DNA from: Ophiodon elongatus
Taxonomy: Eukaryota > Chordata > Actinopteri > Perciformes > Hexagrammidae
Assembly: GCA_016806645.1 (NCBI GenBank)
Contig: JACSYO010001682.1
Span: 3,233,001-3,297,000, forward strand
Direction: 5' to 3'
DNA length: 64,000 nucleotides
Part shown: positions 1 through 13,364 of the stretch, one piece after another
Position numbering within the stretch: position 1 is the stretch's first letter
How the letters are laid out: each line of letters opens with the position of its first letter
Program-made: the position numbers and the translations under genes
The notes under the pieces: generated by a model
Told to the model about the DNA's origin: nothing
What the model saw: only the letters and a program-made list of their open reading frames with translations
The model's database searches: none

Positions 1-1365
1 CTGAGGAAGAAACATCGGGGCAGAAATGAGATGTAACCGAAACTCATCCTAATGGGTCAGTTTAGCTGGAAAGCATACCCTATTAAATATGCATAATATT
101 CAGAAAAGCCATGCGGAATAACCACTCTGAGTCACAGGGAATGGGCCAGGATCATAGATAGAGCCTACACACACACTTTAACAAAAAAAGTGATAAGGAT
201 GAAACTTTAATGACCCCGATGGGGAAACTGGGTCATCACAGTGCAGAGAAACAGAAACATGATACAACGAAAGCCTGATAGAATTTAGTTAAGAATAGAA
301 CAAATGGTTAGAAACTGTAACAAGACATCTTTTGCATTGATGGGGCTTTTAGCAAGTTCATTCATTCAACATTATTCTGTTGGAAAACTTCCCATTCAGT
401 AGATCACAGCTCTTTAATAACCACATTTATGGGTTACTACTCATGAATGTGTGTTTATGTAATTATTAACAATTGTTTTTGCCCATATAAGTTTGTGCAT
501 GCAGTTTGACAACAAGCACGGTGGAGTGCAGTAGCTTGTCAAGCTATGCAAAGGCATCTAAAACCAACGATCACAAATGTAACCGAAACAAATAAGGGCT
601 CATTCACAAACCAAAAGAAAGAAATTACTCTTAAAACACACTTCCACAGTTTTCACGTAGATTCTGACATTTACCACTGTTTTCTTGTATAAGATTTGTT
701 CGTGGTAAGAATATAATATTAAAATAGAAGTAATAGTCAATACTACTGAAATTTTTGGAGAAATATTTTAATATTTGAAAAGTTTTGTAAAGTTATACAG
801 GCAGACAGCTATCATGCAGTTATAGGCCTCATTTCTAAATTTAAGTTAAAGGAAAAAAATTCCAGTGATCAATTTCTGCTGATTTAGATTGACAGTACAC
901 AAATCCGAGCAAGTTTTAAAAATAAACTTCCAAAAGTTGTACTTTGATTGGAAGTTATTGGTAATAAATTAGCACATCAAGGTTCTCGTGAGGAACATGG
1001 AGATGTACAGTACCAAGTCAGCAGGAGTGTTAGACTCAGAGTTGTGTAACCGCGCAGCGACCCCAAACTGTCACAAACTTTTTCTGCTGTTTCCTACTTT
1101 TCTCTAAACTTACAGTTGCAAGTGAACCTGTGACAACCAGACTTCTCATCTGGTTTCCTTCACAAATACAGCACACAGCTCTCATCTTGATTCTTTGGTA
1201 AATAAGCCGAGTACCATTAACTTAATACTTGTGGTAAGGTGACCACGGACCTCTGAAGTGTCAACATTTTGGCTGATCTTAAAGGAATTAGTTTTGGATT
1301 CAAGATTGGGATTTCGACACAAAGTAAAATCTTAACACAAGGTCCACTGTTGATTCTTCGAAAGC
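1..1365. other. Non-coding stretch, no gene seen
   Basis: AT-rich intronic DNA without a recognisable coding region. Around 203-240, 'ctttaatgaccccgatggggaaac' resembles the tail of CR1/L2-type fish LINEs, but it is too short to call an element. Confidence 0.5.
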
Positions 1366-1373
1366 TTTCTAAC
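1366..1373. repeat. 8-bp target site duplication, left copy
   Basis: TTTCTAAC directly before the hAT-type element; identical to 1994-2001. Confidence 0.85.
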
Positions 1374-1993
1374 TAGGGCTGGGTGGTATGGCCAAAAATT
1401 CATATCACGGTATTTTGTAAGATTCTGGCGGTTTCACGGTATATCACGGTATTTTTTTTTCGAGTAAACATATTCATTCATTGACGCCAAAAAGGACCGC
1501 CGGCCAACTGAACAGCTGTTCACCGCTCGTCGTTCACCGCTCACGTGGCTGTCTTCCGGAAAAAAACGGAAAGGAGCGATGCAGGAGGAACAACGAGAGA
1601 CCGTTTTTTAATGTAGCGACGGAGTTTCTTCTTGTTGTGATAGTGGGCGAGCTGTACCCAGCATGCAGTTCGGCGGTGTAATTTTATAAATGTACAATTA
1701 TTAGTGTTACAAATTGTTTATGTGTCACAAACTGTTGTGTCGTGGTGTTTTCCTGTTAAAGAACGTTAGTTGTGGCTTATTAATTGTTGTTATAAAGTTA
1801 TAACCATGACTCCATCTCAATACCCGTAAGACAAGTAGCTCCGCCCGCTGCGCCCTTAGCGGTGAACTATATATGTTGCTGCCTGCCGAAGCCCGACAAC
1901 AGTTGTTACGGCTATGACGGTATATAAAAAATTCATACCGTATGGAAATTTGAAACCGGTATACCGGTTGAACCGGTATACCGCACAGCCCTA
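1374..1993. mobile_element. Non-autonomous hAT-type DNA transposon (MITE), complete
   Basis: The element begins TAGGGCTGGGTGGTATGGCC and ends with the inverted counterpart (GGTATACCGCACAGCCCTA), so the terminal repeats share TAGGGCTG-G-GGTAT. It is flanked on both sides by the same 8 bp, TTTCTAAC, at 1366-1373 and 1994-2001, the target duplication size of hAT elements. Subterminal 'cacggtat' and 'accggtat' repeats are typical. Inside there is only a CG-rich 140-bp core with no transposase, so it would depend on a hAT transposase supplied elsewhere. Confidence 0.88.
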
Positions 1994-2001
1994 TTTCTAA
2001 C
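1994..2001. repeat. 8-bp target site duplication, right copy
   Basis: TTTCTAAC directly after the hAT-type element; identical to 1366-1373. Confidence 0.85.
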
Positions 2002-2536
2002 ACATGTTGCGGCCTGCAGCAGATGGAGTTTGCTTCAAATTAATTTCTAATGAGATTTCTACAGATGTGTCTCAATGACATCACTTTATGTATAGGATAG
2101 TAGAAAAAAAATTAAATTGAGTATTTTATAAAAACAAAAGCTTCCAAAGGATGTCACCCTCTTGGGTCATTAAAAGGAAGAAAATTGTGGCACTTAAATT
2201 GAAATGACGCTCACATGACACTAAAAGCACATTCTTAGAGGATGATAATTATCATGATCATTGGCTGGTTTGTATTGTAAGTGAGGCCTGTCTTTCTTTC
2301 CAGAAATTAAGGTGGTAAATGTTTACCAGCAAACCTTACAATTTCTTAAAATCCTTTCAGTTTGTTCTGCAGAACAAAAACACATCCAGACGGAGCAGGT
2401 GCAGTAGTAAATGTGTTGTTAAGCAGGTGCTACCTGCAACCGAGTCGTAACTGAGGTAGAAGGATCTGGACAACCAGAGCTCACTCTGTAGGAAAGCCCT
2501 GAGGGCTGCTGAGAGCAGAAACAGGCAAGCTTCTCT

Positions 2537-2540
2537 CACA

Positions 2541-2578
<38 letters not shown>
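2537..2578. repeat. (CA)n microsatellite
   Basis: About 21 CA units with one interruption (cacacataca). Confidence 0.95.
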
Positions 2579-2579
<1 letters not shown>

Positions 2580-4825
2580 CGTCCAAAGAGACAACCTGAA
2601 CGCACACTCTGATCCGGCCGCGCTGGGATTCATACTTCTGAGGACATTTTGTTGTTCTTAAAGGCATCGTTAACTCCTCTCGCCTGCAGTAAAGGAGAAA
2701 CCAAAACTGCCCAAAGGCAAGACCACTCGCACATACAACAACACAAGCCTCTGCCTCAGTGTGTAACCATAATAAAACTGTCCTACGGTCCGTGAGCTTT
2801 TCACTTTCCGCCGCCCTGAGTTAGCTCGGCCTTCACCCCACACCCTTGGACACGCACACACACAGATAAAGACACAAATTGAACGCACACCTGACAGACG
2901 TGCATTCACCCTCAAACGGGCACACGATGCTTGGCTGGCCTTGCATTTCCTCTAACGGCCAGTTACACTCCGTCAGTCAGTCAACAGAGAGTTAGGAGAC
3001 TGATTGACTGCCTGGCCTGGCGGCTAAAAGCCTAATATAGCTAAGTGTTCCAGACTGAGTTAAACCGTATCCAGTGACTGTTATGTGACTTTCTGATAAA
3101 TGCTGCATTTTAGAAACGAGTCTTATTCTGTCGAAATTCTTAATTTTCACAAAAAAACAGACAGAGACAGAGAGAAGAACCAAATGCTATCAAAGTGGAG
3201 AAGCTCCAACTAAGTGATGTTTGACTTTGAACAACAACTCAACAAATTAATTTAGCAATTAATTGTTTCAGCTCTAATCCCCGTTTTGCTATGTGAATTG
3301 TGAACTATGTAACAATTTCATAATTCATAAATCTGTGGAATAGTTTCTTAAATGTATCAGTTATTTAGTCTATAAAGCATTAAAAAGTGTAAAACAAACA
3401 AACAATGTGTCATATTTAAATGCCTTTCTCTGTCCAAGCAACAGTATAAAAAAAAAAACACTTATTGTGCAGTTGTGAAAAAACACCTGTCACACCTGAA
3501 ACCAGTCAAAGTTTTGCATTTGTCCCTAAAAAAACACTTAAATGATTAACAACTAATTGTTTTAAAATCTGGTTTTATTTTATTACTGTTTCAGAGTAAG
3601 ACAAGTTGGGAAAATTTAATAGCCTTTGTACTAATGTGAATCTTTAACCTCCATTTGTTTTTTTCTTTTTTTTGTGAACAGGCGTTCTTCCCCTAGCTGG
3701 CACGCATGTCATCCCGGTTCCTCGGCGACCCCATAAATGTCAGGCCATTTCAACGTCACTTCTCCAACATCTACTCTGGTGCAAGAGGACGCTTTCTCTG
3801 GCAAACCTGTCAGCTTTATAAGGCTGTTAAAATGATCAAAGTCCCTTTTAGAAACCCGGAGAGAGGGGAGGAGAGGGAGCGAGAGACGGAGTGCAGACAA
3901 ACACGCAGACAGACAGTCAGACAGGAGCCGATGGGGTACAAACACAAAAGACAGACAGGAGAGGCTGAAGAGCTACAGAGTGAAATAAAAAGACACATTA
4001 GTCCTTTGAGAATGACACAACGTGGTTTATCAAGGCGAGCCCTTCGCTGTTGCCATTGGTACTAATTACACTTTGTAGCGAGTCTCCAGCCAGACGCTCT
4101 TGAGTGATAATGAAGTAAACATGATGTAATCTACAAGCCGAAGCTGGTAATGCCAAAGAGAAGTGGAAGCTGGTGAAGAATGAGTGAGCAATAGTTGTCT
4201 CAAGTATTCGGTGAGTGTGAGCGGGCTTTCGGAGGGAGAGAGAGGAATGCTCTCTTAAGCGACATTGGAGAGCCATATATAGCTTGCGTAATTGGAAGTG
4301 GCACGCTTTAATCATCATGGTTTTGGGCAGTAGATAAAAGCATTCAGATGCGTGTGATTATGAAACTGTTATGTGAATCTACCCTAACTAGATGCCAAAA
4401 GATTTGGATTTTAGAGACGTCAGGCAATCTTGGCAATGTTATCATCACCTCTGCTTTGCTGTGTCTTCAGGAAGTTTTGTTTTTTTGTGGGTCAGGCGTT
4501 TGAAGAGTTCAGCCAAACTTTCAGAGAAAGAGCCTCATTCCCACTTGTCAATCAGCTGCACACTGATTGTTACAGGTTGGAGTGAGGAGAGGAAGAGCGG
4601 AGCCGACAGCATTCGTCCGTTTGGTTTGCTTCGAAGTTACTGCAGTTTTTGACAGAAATTTTACTTTGGAATAAGTTTTTTTTTTTGCAGTAGTCCACAC
4701 ATCAGAAGAACATGACGTGGAGTTCATGTTCATGTCAAACTTACAAACATGGGCCGCATGATTGTTTAACGTTGTGCACGCAGCGGCACAGACCGGAACA
4801 CCACAGCCAAACACACAAGATGCAG

Positions 4826-5157
4826 GGATGTTGATGTCGATAATGTCAATAATAGATCGAGAATCGAAATCGAGGATTGATAAATAATCAGCCAATAATG
4901 GGATATTTATATCATTATGTATTAATTCCAATAATTAAATTATAGCCGATAAATCATCAGCTGATAAACGAGGCTGAGGAGTCTGTACGCATCGTTTACG
5001 TTGGTTTGCGATCTGGCAATACAGACGGTGAAGACGCTGACTAGAGAGCCAAACATGTCGCCGCCGGTGTGGATGTTTTTCACAGTTTCAGAGGAATGAG
5101 AAGCAGGTAATTAGCCATTATCGGTATTGGCTGCAAAAAAATCCATATCATGCACCT
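4826..5157. mobile_element. Possible hAT-derived non-autonomous remnant
   Basis: The left edge is CAGGGATGTTGATGTCGATAA. The right edge reads, in reverse complement, GGAGGTGCATGATATGGAT, a loosely matching end. The interior has 'ccgataaatcatcagctgataaacg' style motifs and 'tatcggtattggctgc', the flavour of a dispersed fish family. I could not find a clean target duplication, so the ends and class are uncertain. Confidence 0.3.
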
Positions 5158-5240
5158 CCATCTGAATTGGCAAAAATTTGAATCAGCAGGTCAGACTTTT
5201 TTTGTTTTGTTTATCTAGATCCTAATAGATTATGCAATAA

Positions 5241-5341
5241 GAAGACGAAGAATAAGAAGAAGAAGAAGAAGAAGAAGACAAAGACAAAGACGAAGACGAA
5301 GAAGAAGAAGAAGAAGAAGAAGAAGAAGAAGAAGAAGAAGA
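5241..5341. repeat. (GAA)n trinucleotide repeat with GAC variants
   Basis: A purine-only tract of GAA/AAG units interrupted by aagac and aaagac variants, about 100 bp. The strand carrying TTC gives a long Phe-rich open frame that is an artefact. Confidence 0.92.
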
Positions 5342-6804
5342 AAAACATCATAATGTGAATACCCAGTGATGCACTTCTAAACTCTATTTTCAATATTTTG
5401 GCAAATACATTTTTTGCAAGATTTTTCATGATATACAACACAGGGATGTTGTAGTTACATTTAGTTCAAAATGTAAATACCATTAGAAATGATATACTAA
5501 CACTTAAAAAAACATTTAAATTGCTGCAATAATCTCATTTACCCTATTTAAATTTAATCTGGTCTAGACAAATTAGTGGTTTTCACTAAGAAAGAGAAAG
5601 GGGAGAGATCATCACAAAGCATTAAAAAAAGAGAAACAAGCAACAGACAGAAGAGAATAAGAGAGTTTGAGAGGACACTTGTTTCCATTATTTATTCCCT
5701 CTGATGTTATCCACTTTAATGTCCATGTGATTAATTCAAAGAGTTCAGATGGATTAGTAAATAAATCACAAACTCCTGACTGCGGTTCAGCGATCGGCCG
5801 CCTCGTAGCACATTTCCCCATCTCTATTTTTCATGGAGGACTTGTTGTGTCCTCTTTGATCTTGTTGTGCAAAAGAAATGTCTGAGGACCAAGTGGAAAG
5901 TTGTATTTACAGTCAGAATTACTCACCGAAACCCATTGTGTGCATCCTTGGGTTCTAACAAACATGTCGAGTGCATTTCATTCCTCATAAAAGGTTTGCA
6001 GCGCCACTTTTCTTCCTTACTTTTTTACATCCATGTTTCCCAACTAGCACTCTTCTCTTCTTTTCTAGCCTTTTTTAGCGCATTGCTGTGTAACTTGGAG
6101 CATTATTGCCACCTGTTGATCAGTGGAATAATGTGAAACCATTAACTGGACTACTAATCTTCTTTTTTTAGGTCAAAAAGTTCAAAGTATACTGTAAAGC
6201 TCACCAATAACCATGGCTTTGAGGATTCAACATGGTGTTCTGTTTACATAACACCTTGTTTGGAGTTGATATGTTTCTCTGCTGCTCACTTAATTATGAC
6301 GTGTGTGTGTGTGTGTGTGTAAAACATGTAAAACTGACCAACCCATGTGATGTTTCACAGGAAGCCGATAGGACAAGATACTATTGTTTTGGGGAAAGGG
6401 CAGTGTGCAAAAACAACACATTTCTTTACATCCATGAAGTCAACATGCATTGTTACCCACAGTTAGAGACCTGGTCACAGTAAACGCACAAAAACAACGG
6501 CATCAACCATGAGATAAATATGCTGCTGCAAAACCAATTCCACCACACTGAACACTCTTAATACTTAAACATGAGTATTCAGATTCTGCTTTGTAAATGA
6601 ACAGCATGAGAGCATCACAGCGTACGTGGCATATTAATCAACAAAATAAGCTTGGTCACTGCAATAAATTAATTCATAATTACTGTAATGCCAATACAAA
6701 TAACAAACAGATGGCAGCAACATAACCACAAATATTAGCCAGCAGATGCCAAGATTTTGCCCACAGGCAGTTCTGAGTGGGACCATGACAACATTGGAGG
6801 AAAG

Positions 6805-7000
6805 ATTTTCCTCAAGTACTCATTTAGATATACCATTTTGAGGTACTTGTACTTTACTTTGCCATTTTCTTTATCCTTCTACTCCCCATTTCAGAGGGAA
6901 ATATTATACTTGGTACTCAACTACATTTATTTGATAACTTAAATTACTTTACGGATTCAGATTACAAGTACAAAATATAACCAACAAATAAATTACTTTA
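6805..7000 (+). repeat. Fish interspersed repeat ('tacttgtactttact' family)
   Basis: The stretch reads ...attttgaggtacttgtactttac...ttctactccccatttcagagggaaatatt...actcaactacatttatttgataactt. The same ordered words recur at about 58770-58985, 60235-60330 and 31280-31400, and in reverse at about 47640-47790, so this is a diverged dispersed repeat family. Confidence 0.65.
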
Positions 7001-9113
7001 TTTGGCAAGCTGAAAACCAATACATTTCATTACATTAGCAAGAATATAATCAAATACTGAAGCTAACCAATCTCTTAGAAAACAAAGAGTCCATGCTATG
7101 ATTAAAATTCTAATCATATATAAAACTGAAGCCCACAAAATCATGACTCTCTCTCACATAAATTTAAACGGATGAGAAACTGAGAAAAAGACATGAGATC
7201 AATAACGCACAACATGTCTGTTGTTCTTCCTTTTATGGCCGAGTCAAGTTTGCTTTCTTTCTCATCCAATGCAAGACGTATAATGATCAGTAGAAGTATT
7301 ACTTATGAATATTTTGTGCTAAAATTCTGTGTGCTACATGCCAGATTAGAAGTCAAATGTAGCTGGGCTGCCAAACAAATTGCCTTTGTTTGGCAGCCCC
7401 CCCCCGCCCCCCACCTCCCAGAGGAGTTTAGGCTCTCATTTTTCCTGGGTTCAAGTCCCGGCAGGACTCCCTGTGTACCTCTTCTCATTTGCATCCCTCC
7501 ATAATCCTTCCCTCAGCTGTTGAGGCCAATAAATAGGGCTGTCAGCGAGACAGAAGAGGCAGGGGAGTGACAATGTTCACTCTCAACGAGGAAACACACC
7601 ATCCACGGTAGTGAAGCCAACATTCGATTGCTGCTTGAAGTTTTCGGTTGTTAGTGCAAGAAGGATGGGGGGAGGGGGGACAAACAGTAGCTGCTAGTTT
7701 CACTCTTACTGCTTCCACACATGCATACATACATATATACATACACAGAATTTACAGCAAGACAATCAACTATGAACAGTAAACATCAGCAACGAGCAAG
7801 CATTAGCCTAATATGCATTCACAAAGCCCCCAAAAAAATCCTCTCAGCAAAATATGAATTATGAACTAATGTGAATTATGGCGCTGCAGGACGGTGGCGT
7901 CTGCTCATTAATCAGTGTGTTATTCAGTGGAGAGGGAGAAGCTTAGCCGATTCCCAGCATGTTAATTCAAAGAACAGGTAGGTGCACGTACAAATGTGCC
8001 AACACAAACAAATGAGCAAATTAGATTTGGAATCAATTAAGGACTTTGAATCGATGTGGCCAGTTATCAGCTTCCACTGGAGTTTGTTGTGAGCCAAGAA
8101 GATTGAAAATGTTCATAGCTCAGTATCAGTTATTATTTTATGACATTAGACATTTCATATGGGATTCTTCATCCCTGACTGCGGATAACTGCCTGGGGGC
8201 CCCAGATCCTCACGGCACCCAAAGGCACCCAAGGTTCACCGTTTGTGGTAATTTGATTTATTGCAAATTTGTCTGGAAATATGCACCAACCCTGCAAAAC
8301 CTCAAAATACATTAATTGCCAGGTTCTTTTCTTCGGTCTCTGGAACATGTATGGTAGCTACAATTACCAGGTTAGGGAAAGATAGTGGTTATGTCAAATA
8401 AAGCAACAGTTAAAGTATGGCTCGGGTTAGGAGACTAAGATTGTGTTTAGTAAAATATGAATGTTAATTCCAGGTCTGTGATGGGAACATTAAAGGCCAT
8501 CATCTATCACCCTTTTACCCTCCACAACCTCATTTTCCTCCATGCTGCATAAAGGTCACACGCACATTGTTACTGAACCTTGCTACTGTAGAGTAATTGT
8601 GAGGTGCGGAATCATGCAATTTTGATGAATGATGAAATACTGGGCGGATTTTTCTAAATTTTGAGACTCCTCTTGTCCAGGGTAATATCTAGTTTTTTAT
8701 TATTAAGTTGATTATTTGCTCAGTCTCAGTTTAATACCGATGCCTCTATGTGACCTACATTAGCCAACGAGACCATCATAGAGGATATTGCTTATTTCCA
8801 AATGGATGTTCTTAAAGCTCGTCCTCGCGTCCGATTCCCCGCAGCATCAGACAAAATGATTTAGGGCACGCAGGTTCACAAGAAACTCCTTCAGCTCAGA
8901 CTCCAGTGGGGCCTCCAGCAGCCACTAGACTGCCGCTGATAGACCCAAAACCGGCTTCGCTGCCACCTTCGACTTGCAATCGGAACCTCCGGCGGGAGGT
9001 GAAGAGATCAAAGCTGATCATTTAATCGGACAAATTTGGGTATTTTCTGACCATGCATGTCGGTCATGGAGACACTGAGTTTTTAAAATGTTGTTATCTT
9101 AGGATCAGAGTCT

Positions 9114-9121
9114 ATGATCTC
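9114..9121. repeat. Target site duplication, left copy
   Basis: ATGATCTC adjoining the 3' tail of the LINE; identical to 10110-10117. Confidence 0.75.
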
Positions 9122-10109
9122 TATCCATCCATCCATCCATCCATTGTCATCCGCTTATCTGGGGTCGGGTCGCGGTGGCAGCAGGCCCAGCAGGCCAACC
9201 CAGGCTTCCCTCTCACCTGCAACATGTTCCACCTCGCTCTGGGGGATCCCGAGGCGTTCCCAGGCCAGCTGGGAGATATAATCCCTCCAGCGTGTTCTGG
9301 GTCTTCCCCGGGGCATCCTACCAGTTGGGCATGCCTGGAAAACCTCTAACGGGAGGCGTCCAGGAGGCATCCTGATTAGATGCCCGAACCACATGAGCTG
9401 ACTCCTTTCGATACGAAGGAGTAGCGCCTCAACTCCAAGTTCCCTCCTGATGTCCGAGCGCCTTACCCTATCTCTAAGGCTGAGTCCAGCCACCCTACGG
9501 AGAAAACTCATTTCGGCCACTTGTATCCGAGACCTCGTTCTTTCGTTCACGACCCAGAGTTCGTGACCATAGGTGAGGGTCGGAACGTAGACTGCCCGGT
9601 AAATTGAGAGCTTCGCCTTCTGGCTCAAGACGGTCCGGTGCAGCGCCTGTTTTATTGCTGCAGCCGCACCGATCCGCCGGTCAATCTCCCGCTCCATCTT
9701 ACCCTCACTCGTGAACAAGACCCCGAGATATTTGAACTCCTTCGCTTGAGGTAGGCACTCCGTCCCACCTGGAGGGAGCAATCCACCGGTTTCTGGCAGA
9801 GCACCATGGCCTCAGATTTGGAGGTGCTTACCCTCATCCCCGCCGCTTCACACTCGGCTGCAAATCGCCTGCAAATCACCCCAGTGAATGCTAGAGGTCA
9901 TGGTCCAAAGAGGCAAACAGGATTGCATCATCTGCAAACAGCAGAGAGGCGATCCTGAGACCCCCGAACCCGAAGTTCTCTTCCCACCCGGCTACGCCTA
10001 GATATCCTGTCCATGAAAGTCACGAACAGGACCGGTGATAAAGGGCAGTCCTGGCGGAGGCCAACACCCACCGGGAACGCGTCTGACTTATTGCCGAGAA
10101 TACGAACGA
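9122..10109 (-). mobile_element. 5'-truncated Rex3-like RTE LINE, coding remnants with frameshifts
   Basis: This minus-strand LINE ends in a short (GGAT)n tail (ATCCATCC... at 9122-9143 on the plus strand), as in Rex3/RTE elements of fish. From 5' to 3' it holds reverse transcriptase pieces. GLRQDCPLSPVLFVTFMDRIS lies near 10000-10065. The catalytic FADD box is encoded at 9938-9927. A long open C-terminal part (9781-9155) carries FKYLGVLFTSEGKME, LTYGHELWVV and a WFGHLIRMPPGRLP segment. The three parts are in different frames, so the copy is dead. The missing 5' end is typical of incomplete reverse transcription. An 8-bp duplication, ATGATCTC, flanks it. Confidence 0.88.
9155..9781 (-). pseudogene. 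LINE reverse transcriptase C-terminal fragment
   Basis: A 208-residue open frame inside the Rex3-like element covers the region after the RT catalytic box: KYLGVLF, IDRRIGAAAAIKQAL, YRAVYVPTLTYGHELWVV, RRVAGLSLRDRVRRSDIR and GRPRTRWRDYISQLAWERLG. It has no start of its own in the family sense; upstream frames are shifted (9652-9879 and 9928-10119 hold the preceding pieces). It is not a host gene. Confidence 0.85.
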
Positions 10110-10117
10110 ATGATCTC
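10110..10117. repeat. Target site duplication, right copy
   Basis: ATGATCTC at the truncation point of the LINE; identical to 9114-9121. Confidence 0.75.
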
Positions 10118-12489
10118 ATTAACTTTAAACAACAATTTTATGTTTTTTTCAGAGCCCCATAAGCCTTCCAGTCAGTGCTTCCAGTGTGCTGACAGACTTA
10201 AGTGTAATTGACAGTGTCAGAGGGAGCAATCACAGCTGATCAACACATTTATTCTGGGCATATAGCACAGGAGTCTGATGTCATGAACATGGTTCAGTTA
10301 TGTGTGAATGTTATGTATAATATTCAAGATTCCTGTCTCAACAAGCCTGATAAAGAGTGTGTTTTCTGCATTTTGGTGAATGGTTTGTAGATGAAGTTTG
10401 ATATCACTCAGCTATGGAGGAAAAAAAAGAAAACTCTCATACTGACTGAATGATGTCCATTTGCTTTTTGGTGACCACACCGATGCTGTAAAAGAGCTCA
10501 TTCAATTTCAAATACCAATCTGCAACATTCGCATCTATATAAATGACAGATTTAAAGAAAAACTGACCACAATAGCAAGTTACCAAACTCACTTTAAACA
10601 CTGGCCCATGAGTCCTTCCTGACCTGACATGCACTCACAAATTTCCCTTTAGCTCCCGAAGGAGAATCCCCGCTGCTGTTAAGTGCTCTTCCATTACTGT
10701 GATAACTCAGGTGAACTTCCCAAAATAGACCCTTCGAGCTCCAAGAGAGAGAGAGAGAGTCAACAATGATGTAAACTCCAAGAGCCCCATTTATACCCGG
10801 AATGCTTTGTGACAATTCACCATTAACTGAGCACGACGCACTGGCGGGAGGACGAGCAATGCATAAAAAATATTTAGAGCACAACAAGTACTTCAGTACA
10901 AGCAAATGCTCTCTGTCTCCTGGAATCGTTGCATGACGTGTGCACGCGTTATGATTAAGTACAGTGGGAAAAGAGGAGGAGGAAGAGGAGGCGCAGACGG
11001 ACCACTGGAAGCAATGACGAAATGTGACTGAGGTTGATGCCAAGTCAGTCAGTCACTGGTTTATTAAGAAAAAGAAAAGGAGCAGTGAAAGCCAATGTCA
11101 AAAAGGAATATTTGTCTGAGGAGGGAACCATTTCCAATAATTCAAAATCTTGTCCCTATGTACATTTAGCATGCAACTTTGGTATGTTTCAACCTGGACC
11201 CTATTGTTCCATGTTTTTCTGTCTAAGTGACTAATGGGGACAATTTTATAAATTGGTCCACTGTTGAGGGAGAACGCCGCAGATGGCAGACGCTCAACGG
11301 GCTGCTATGTAATTGCTCGGTGGAACTCTTCATCGTCAATGAACGTCCACTAACAAAGTGCTTGGTTTTGCCAGCGACAGGCTCAGATTCTTCTTACGAG
11401 GTTACAAGACATTGTACAAAAGTACAAAAGGGTTGCCTAACAAAATGCAGTTTATATTGACGAAAGGTAAGGAAAATTATTTATTTACACTCTTATAATA
11501 ACAATCTGGGAGAAAAAAAATGACATTGACAGTTAGGAATTGCCCAATATGATCACATTGCAGCTTGTTTTGCGGCTGCTGGCTGAGGCATTCTCCCTCA
11601 ATTCTGGAACAATTTAAAAAATAGTTTTCCCCATTAGTCTAATCAAATTGATCTGGGTTGCTTGTGATCAGATCTCAGCAAGTTGGAGATGCAATCGGCA
11701 CATTTTTAAGAAGGAAATTCTTCCTGCTGGCTTGAGCGATCTGGGCAAAAGCTGCAAGTTGTAGCAGCACAAAACAATACTGCACTCAGTCTGAGTGGAT
11801 TTCTGGAAAGTACAATGCAATCAATGTGTGATTTGTCGTAAAGACAACAAGATGCCCAAAAGAAGGTTACACTCCCAACAGCTTGGCCTCAACAATTAAC
11901 CAAAGTCTTTTTAATTTCATTAAGCTCACGCTGCTGTTTATGACTCCTGTTTACGTCCTTTGGATTCCGCACCATACTGCATGTTCATTACATTTTTCTG
12001 TGTTGCTATTTCAGCTACATCCTCAAAAAACATGTCATATTGCTGAACTTGTCTTGTTAATCCAGTAAAGCTAACCTGACCATTTGCTTGTGTTCATATC
12101 TCATCCCACAACAGTGAAAGTGGTTCACAGAAGATACAGCTAGTACAAACAGACAGCGGCAGGTTTTATTTTTTTATTCTCCACCTCTATGTGGATTACG
12201 GGGATGGATGGACGGAGGGAATGAGATGAGGGGAGAACTGGAGGTAGAGGCAGGTGAGAGGCGGACGGAGAGCGTTAGAGGTGGATGAAGGGAGGACACA
12301 AGGAGGTGCAGAGGGATGGTGGGCTGACATCACTGCCTGTTCTGTTGCTGTAATAGGCCCACATCACAGTTCTGCCATCTTCACTGCGTCTCCTCCTATC
12401 TATCCCGACTGTCTTCGTGCCTGTCGCTTCTCATCAGAGAGGGAGAGCGAGCAACAGGAAGAGAGGCAGCAAAAGATGGGGAGAGACAA

Positions 12490-12499
<10 letters not shown>

Positions 12500-12544
<45 letters not shown>
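12500..12544. repeat. (GA)n microsatellite
   Basis: About 22 GA units, preceded by a looser purine stretch from 12436. Confidence 0.93.
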
Positions 12545-12546
<2 letters not shown>

Positions 12547-13364
12547 ACACACAATCTAGTGGATGGCAGGGTCAGCATGCTGTGTTTAGATGGATCACAG
12601 CAGCTTATGTAGTGATTTTATTTGGCTGGTAAGATATTCTTTGCTGGTCAGGGGTGATAATACAGACATTGCAGACAGTGGGGTTGCACCGGAGCCCACA
12701 GAAAGAGTGGGACATCTAACAATTTGCTGGGTGTAAAATGGACTGCCTTGTAAATGGGCCTGTGTTCAAAGGAAAACTCACAATAACTTTCAGATGATGC
12801 CATTTGCTACATGCCTTTGAAATGCAAACCCATTGTAGTCATGGTTTTCACTTTGGGGGGTAAAATAGCCAGTAGTTCTCAAGAACATAATGATATGCTT
12901 ATTCTACGTACAACAAACTAACTATACTTAACTATACTCTGGTATTTTTGTCACATATATACAGATATGTAATGATGATAGCGGGCACCGGCAGCAGTTG
13001 CAACAACCTTACGCCACCGTAGGTGGTCCAACTTTCTGTAGGTTTAACAAAAAATAAATCAGAGGATAATTTGTCCCCCACATTACGTATTAAGTTAGTA
13101 GTTTGAGCTAACAATTTAGCACAATATTATATTATAAAAATATAATATTGTATTGTATTATAAATTCATTCATATTATGTAAGCAGGTTTGGAAGAACTT
13201 GTGGTTTGCATGGTTTCTTGGTTATAACCCAGGTAGCCAGAAAATAGTGATATATATATAAGTATTTTTTTAATTAGTGTATAAACACTTGAAAATAAGA
13301 ATCTTTGTGTTTTCATTAGTTTAAAATAAGCCATTTATATCTAAATGAGGAGCGGGTCTTCTTC

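Larger units (their letters stand above)
2002..9113. other. Non-coding stretch with simple repeats and old repeat fragments
   Basis: No coding region recognised. It contains (CA)n at 2537-2578, a (GAA)n tract at 5241-5341, a possible hAT remnant at 4826-5157, and a copy of the common fish 'gaggtacttgtactttact' repeat at about 6805-7000. The part at 8820-9050 has scattered CpGs and may be another old repeat. Confidence 0.5.

Noticed and set aside
5211..5441. Phe-rich minus-strand frame
   Set aside because: Product of the (GAA)n repeat on the other strand.
7436..7475. tRNA-like B-box ('gggttcaagtccc') that might mark a tRNA or tRNA-derived SINE
   Set aside because: No matching A-box, acceptor stem or SINE tail is visible around it, and a C-rich run replaces the expected upstream part.
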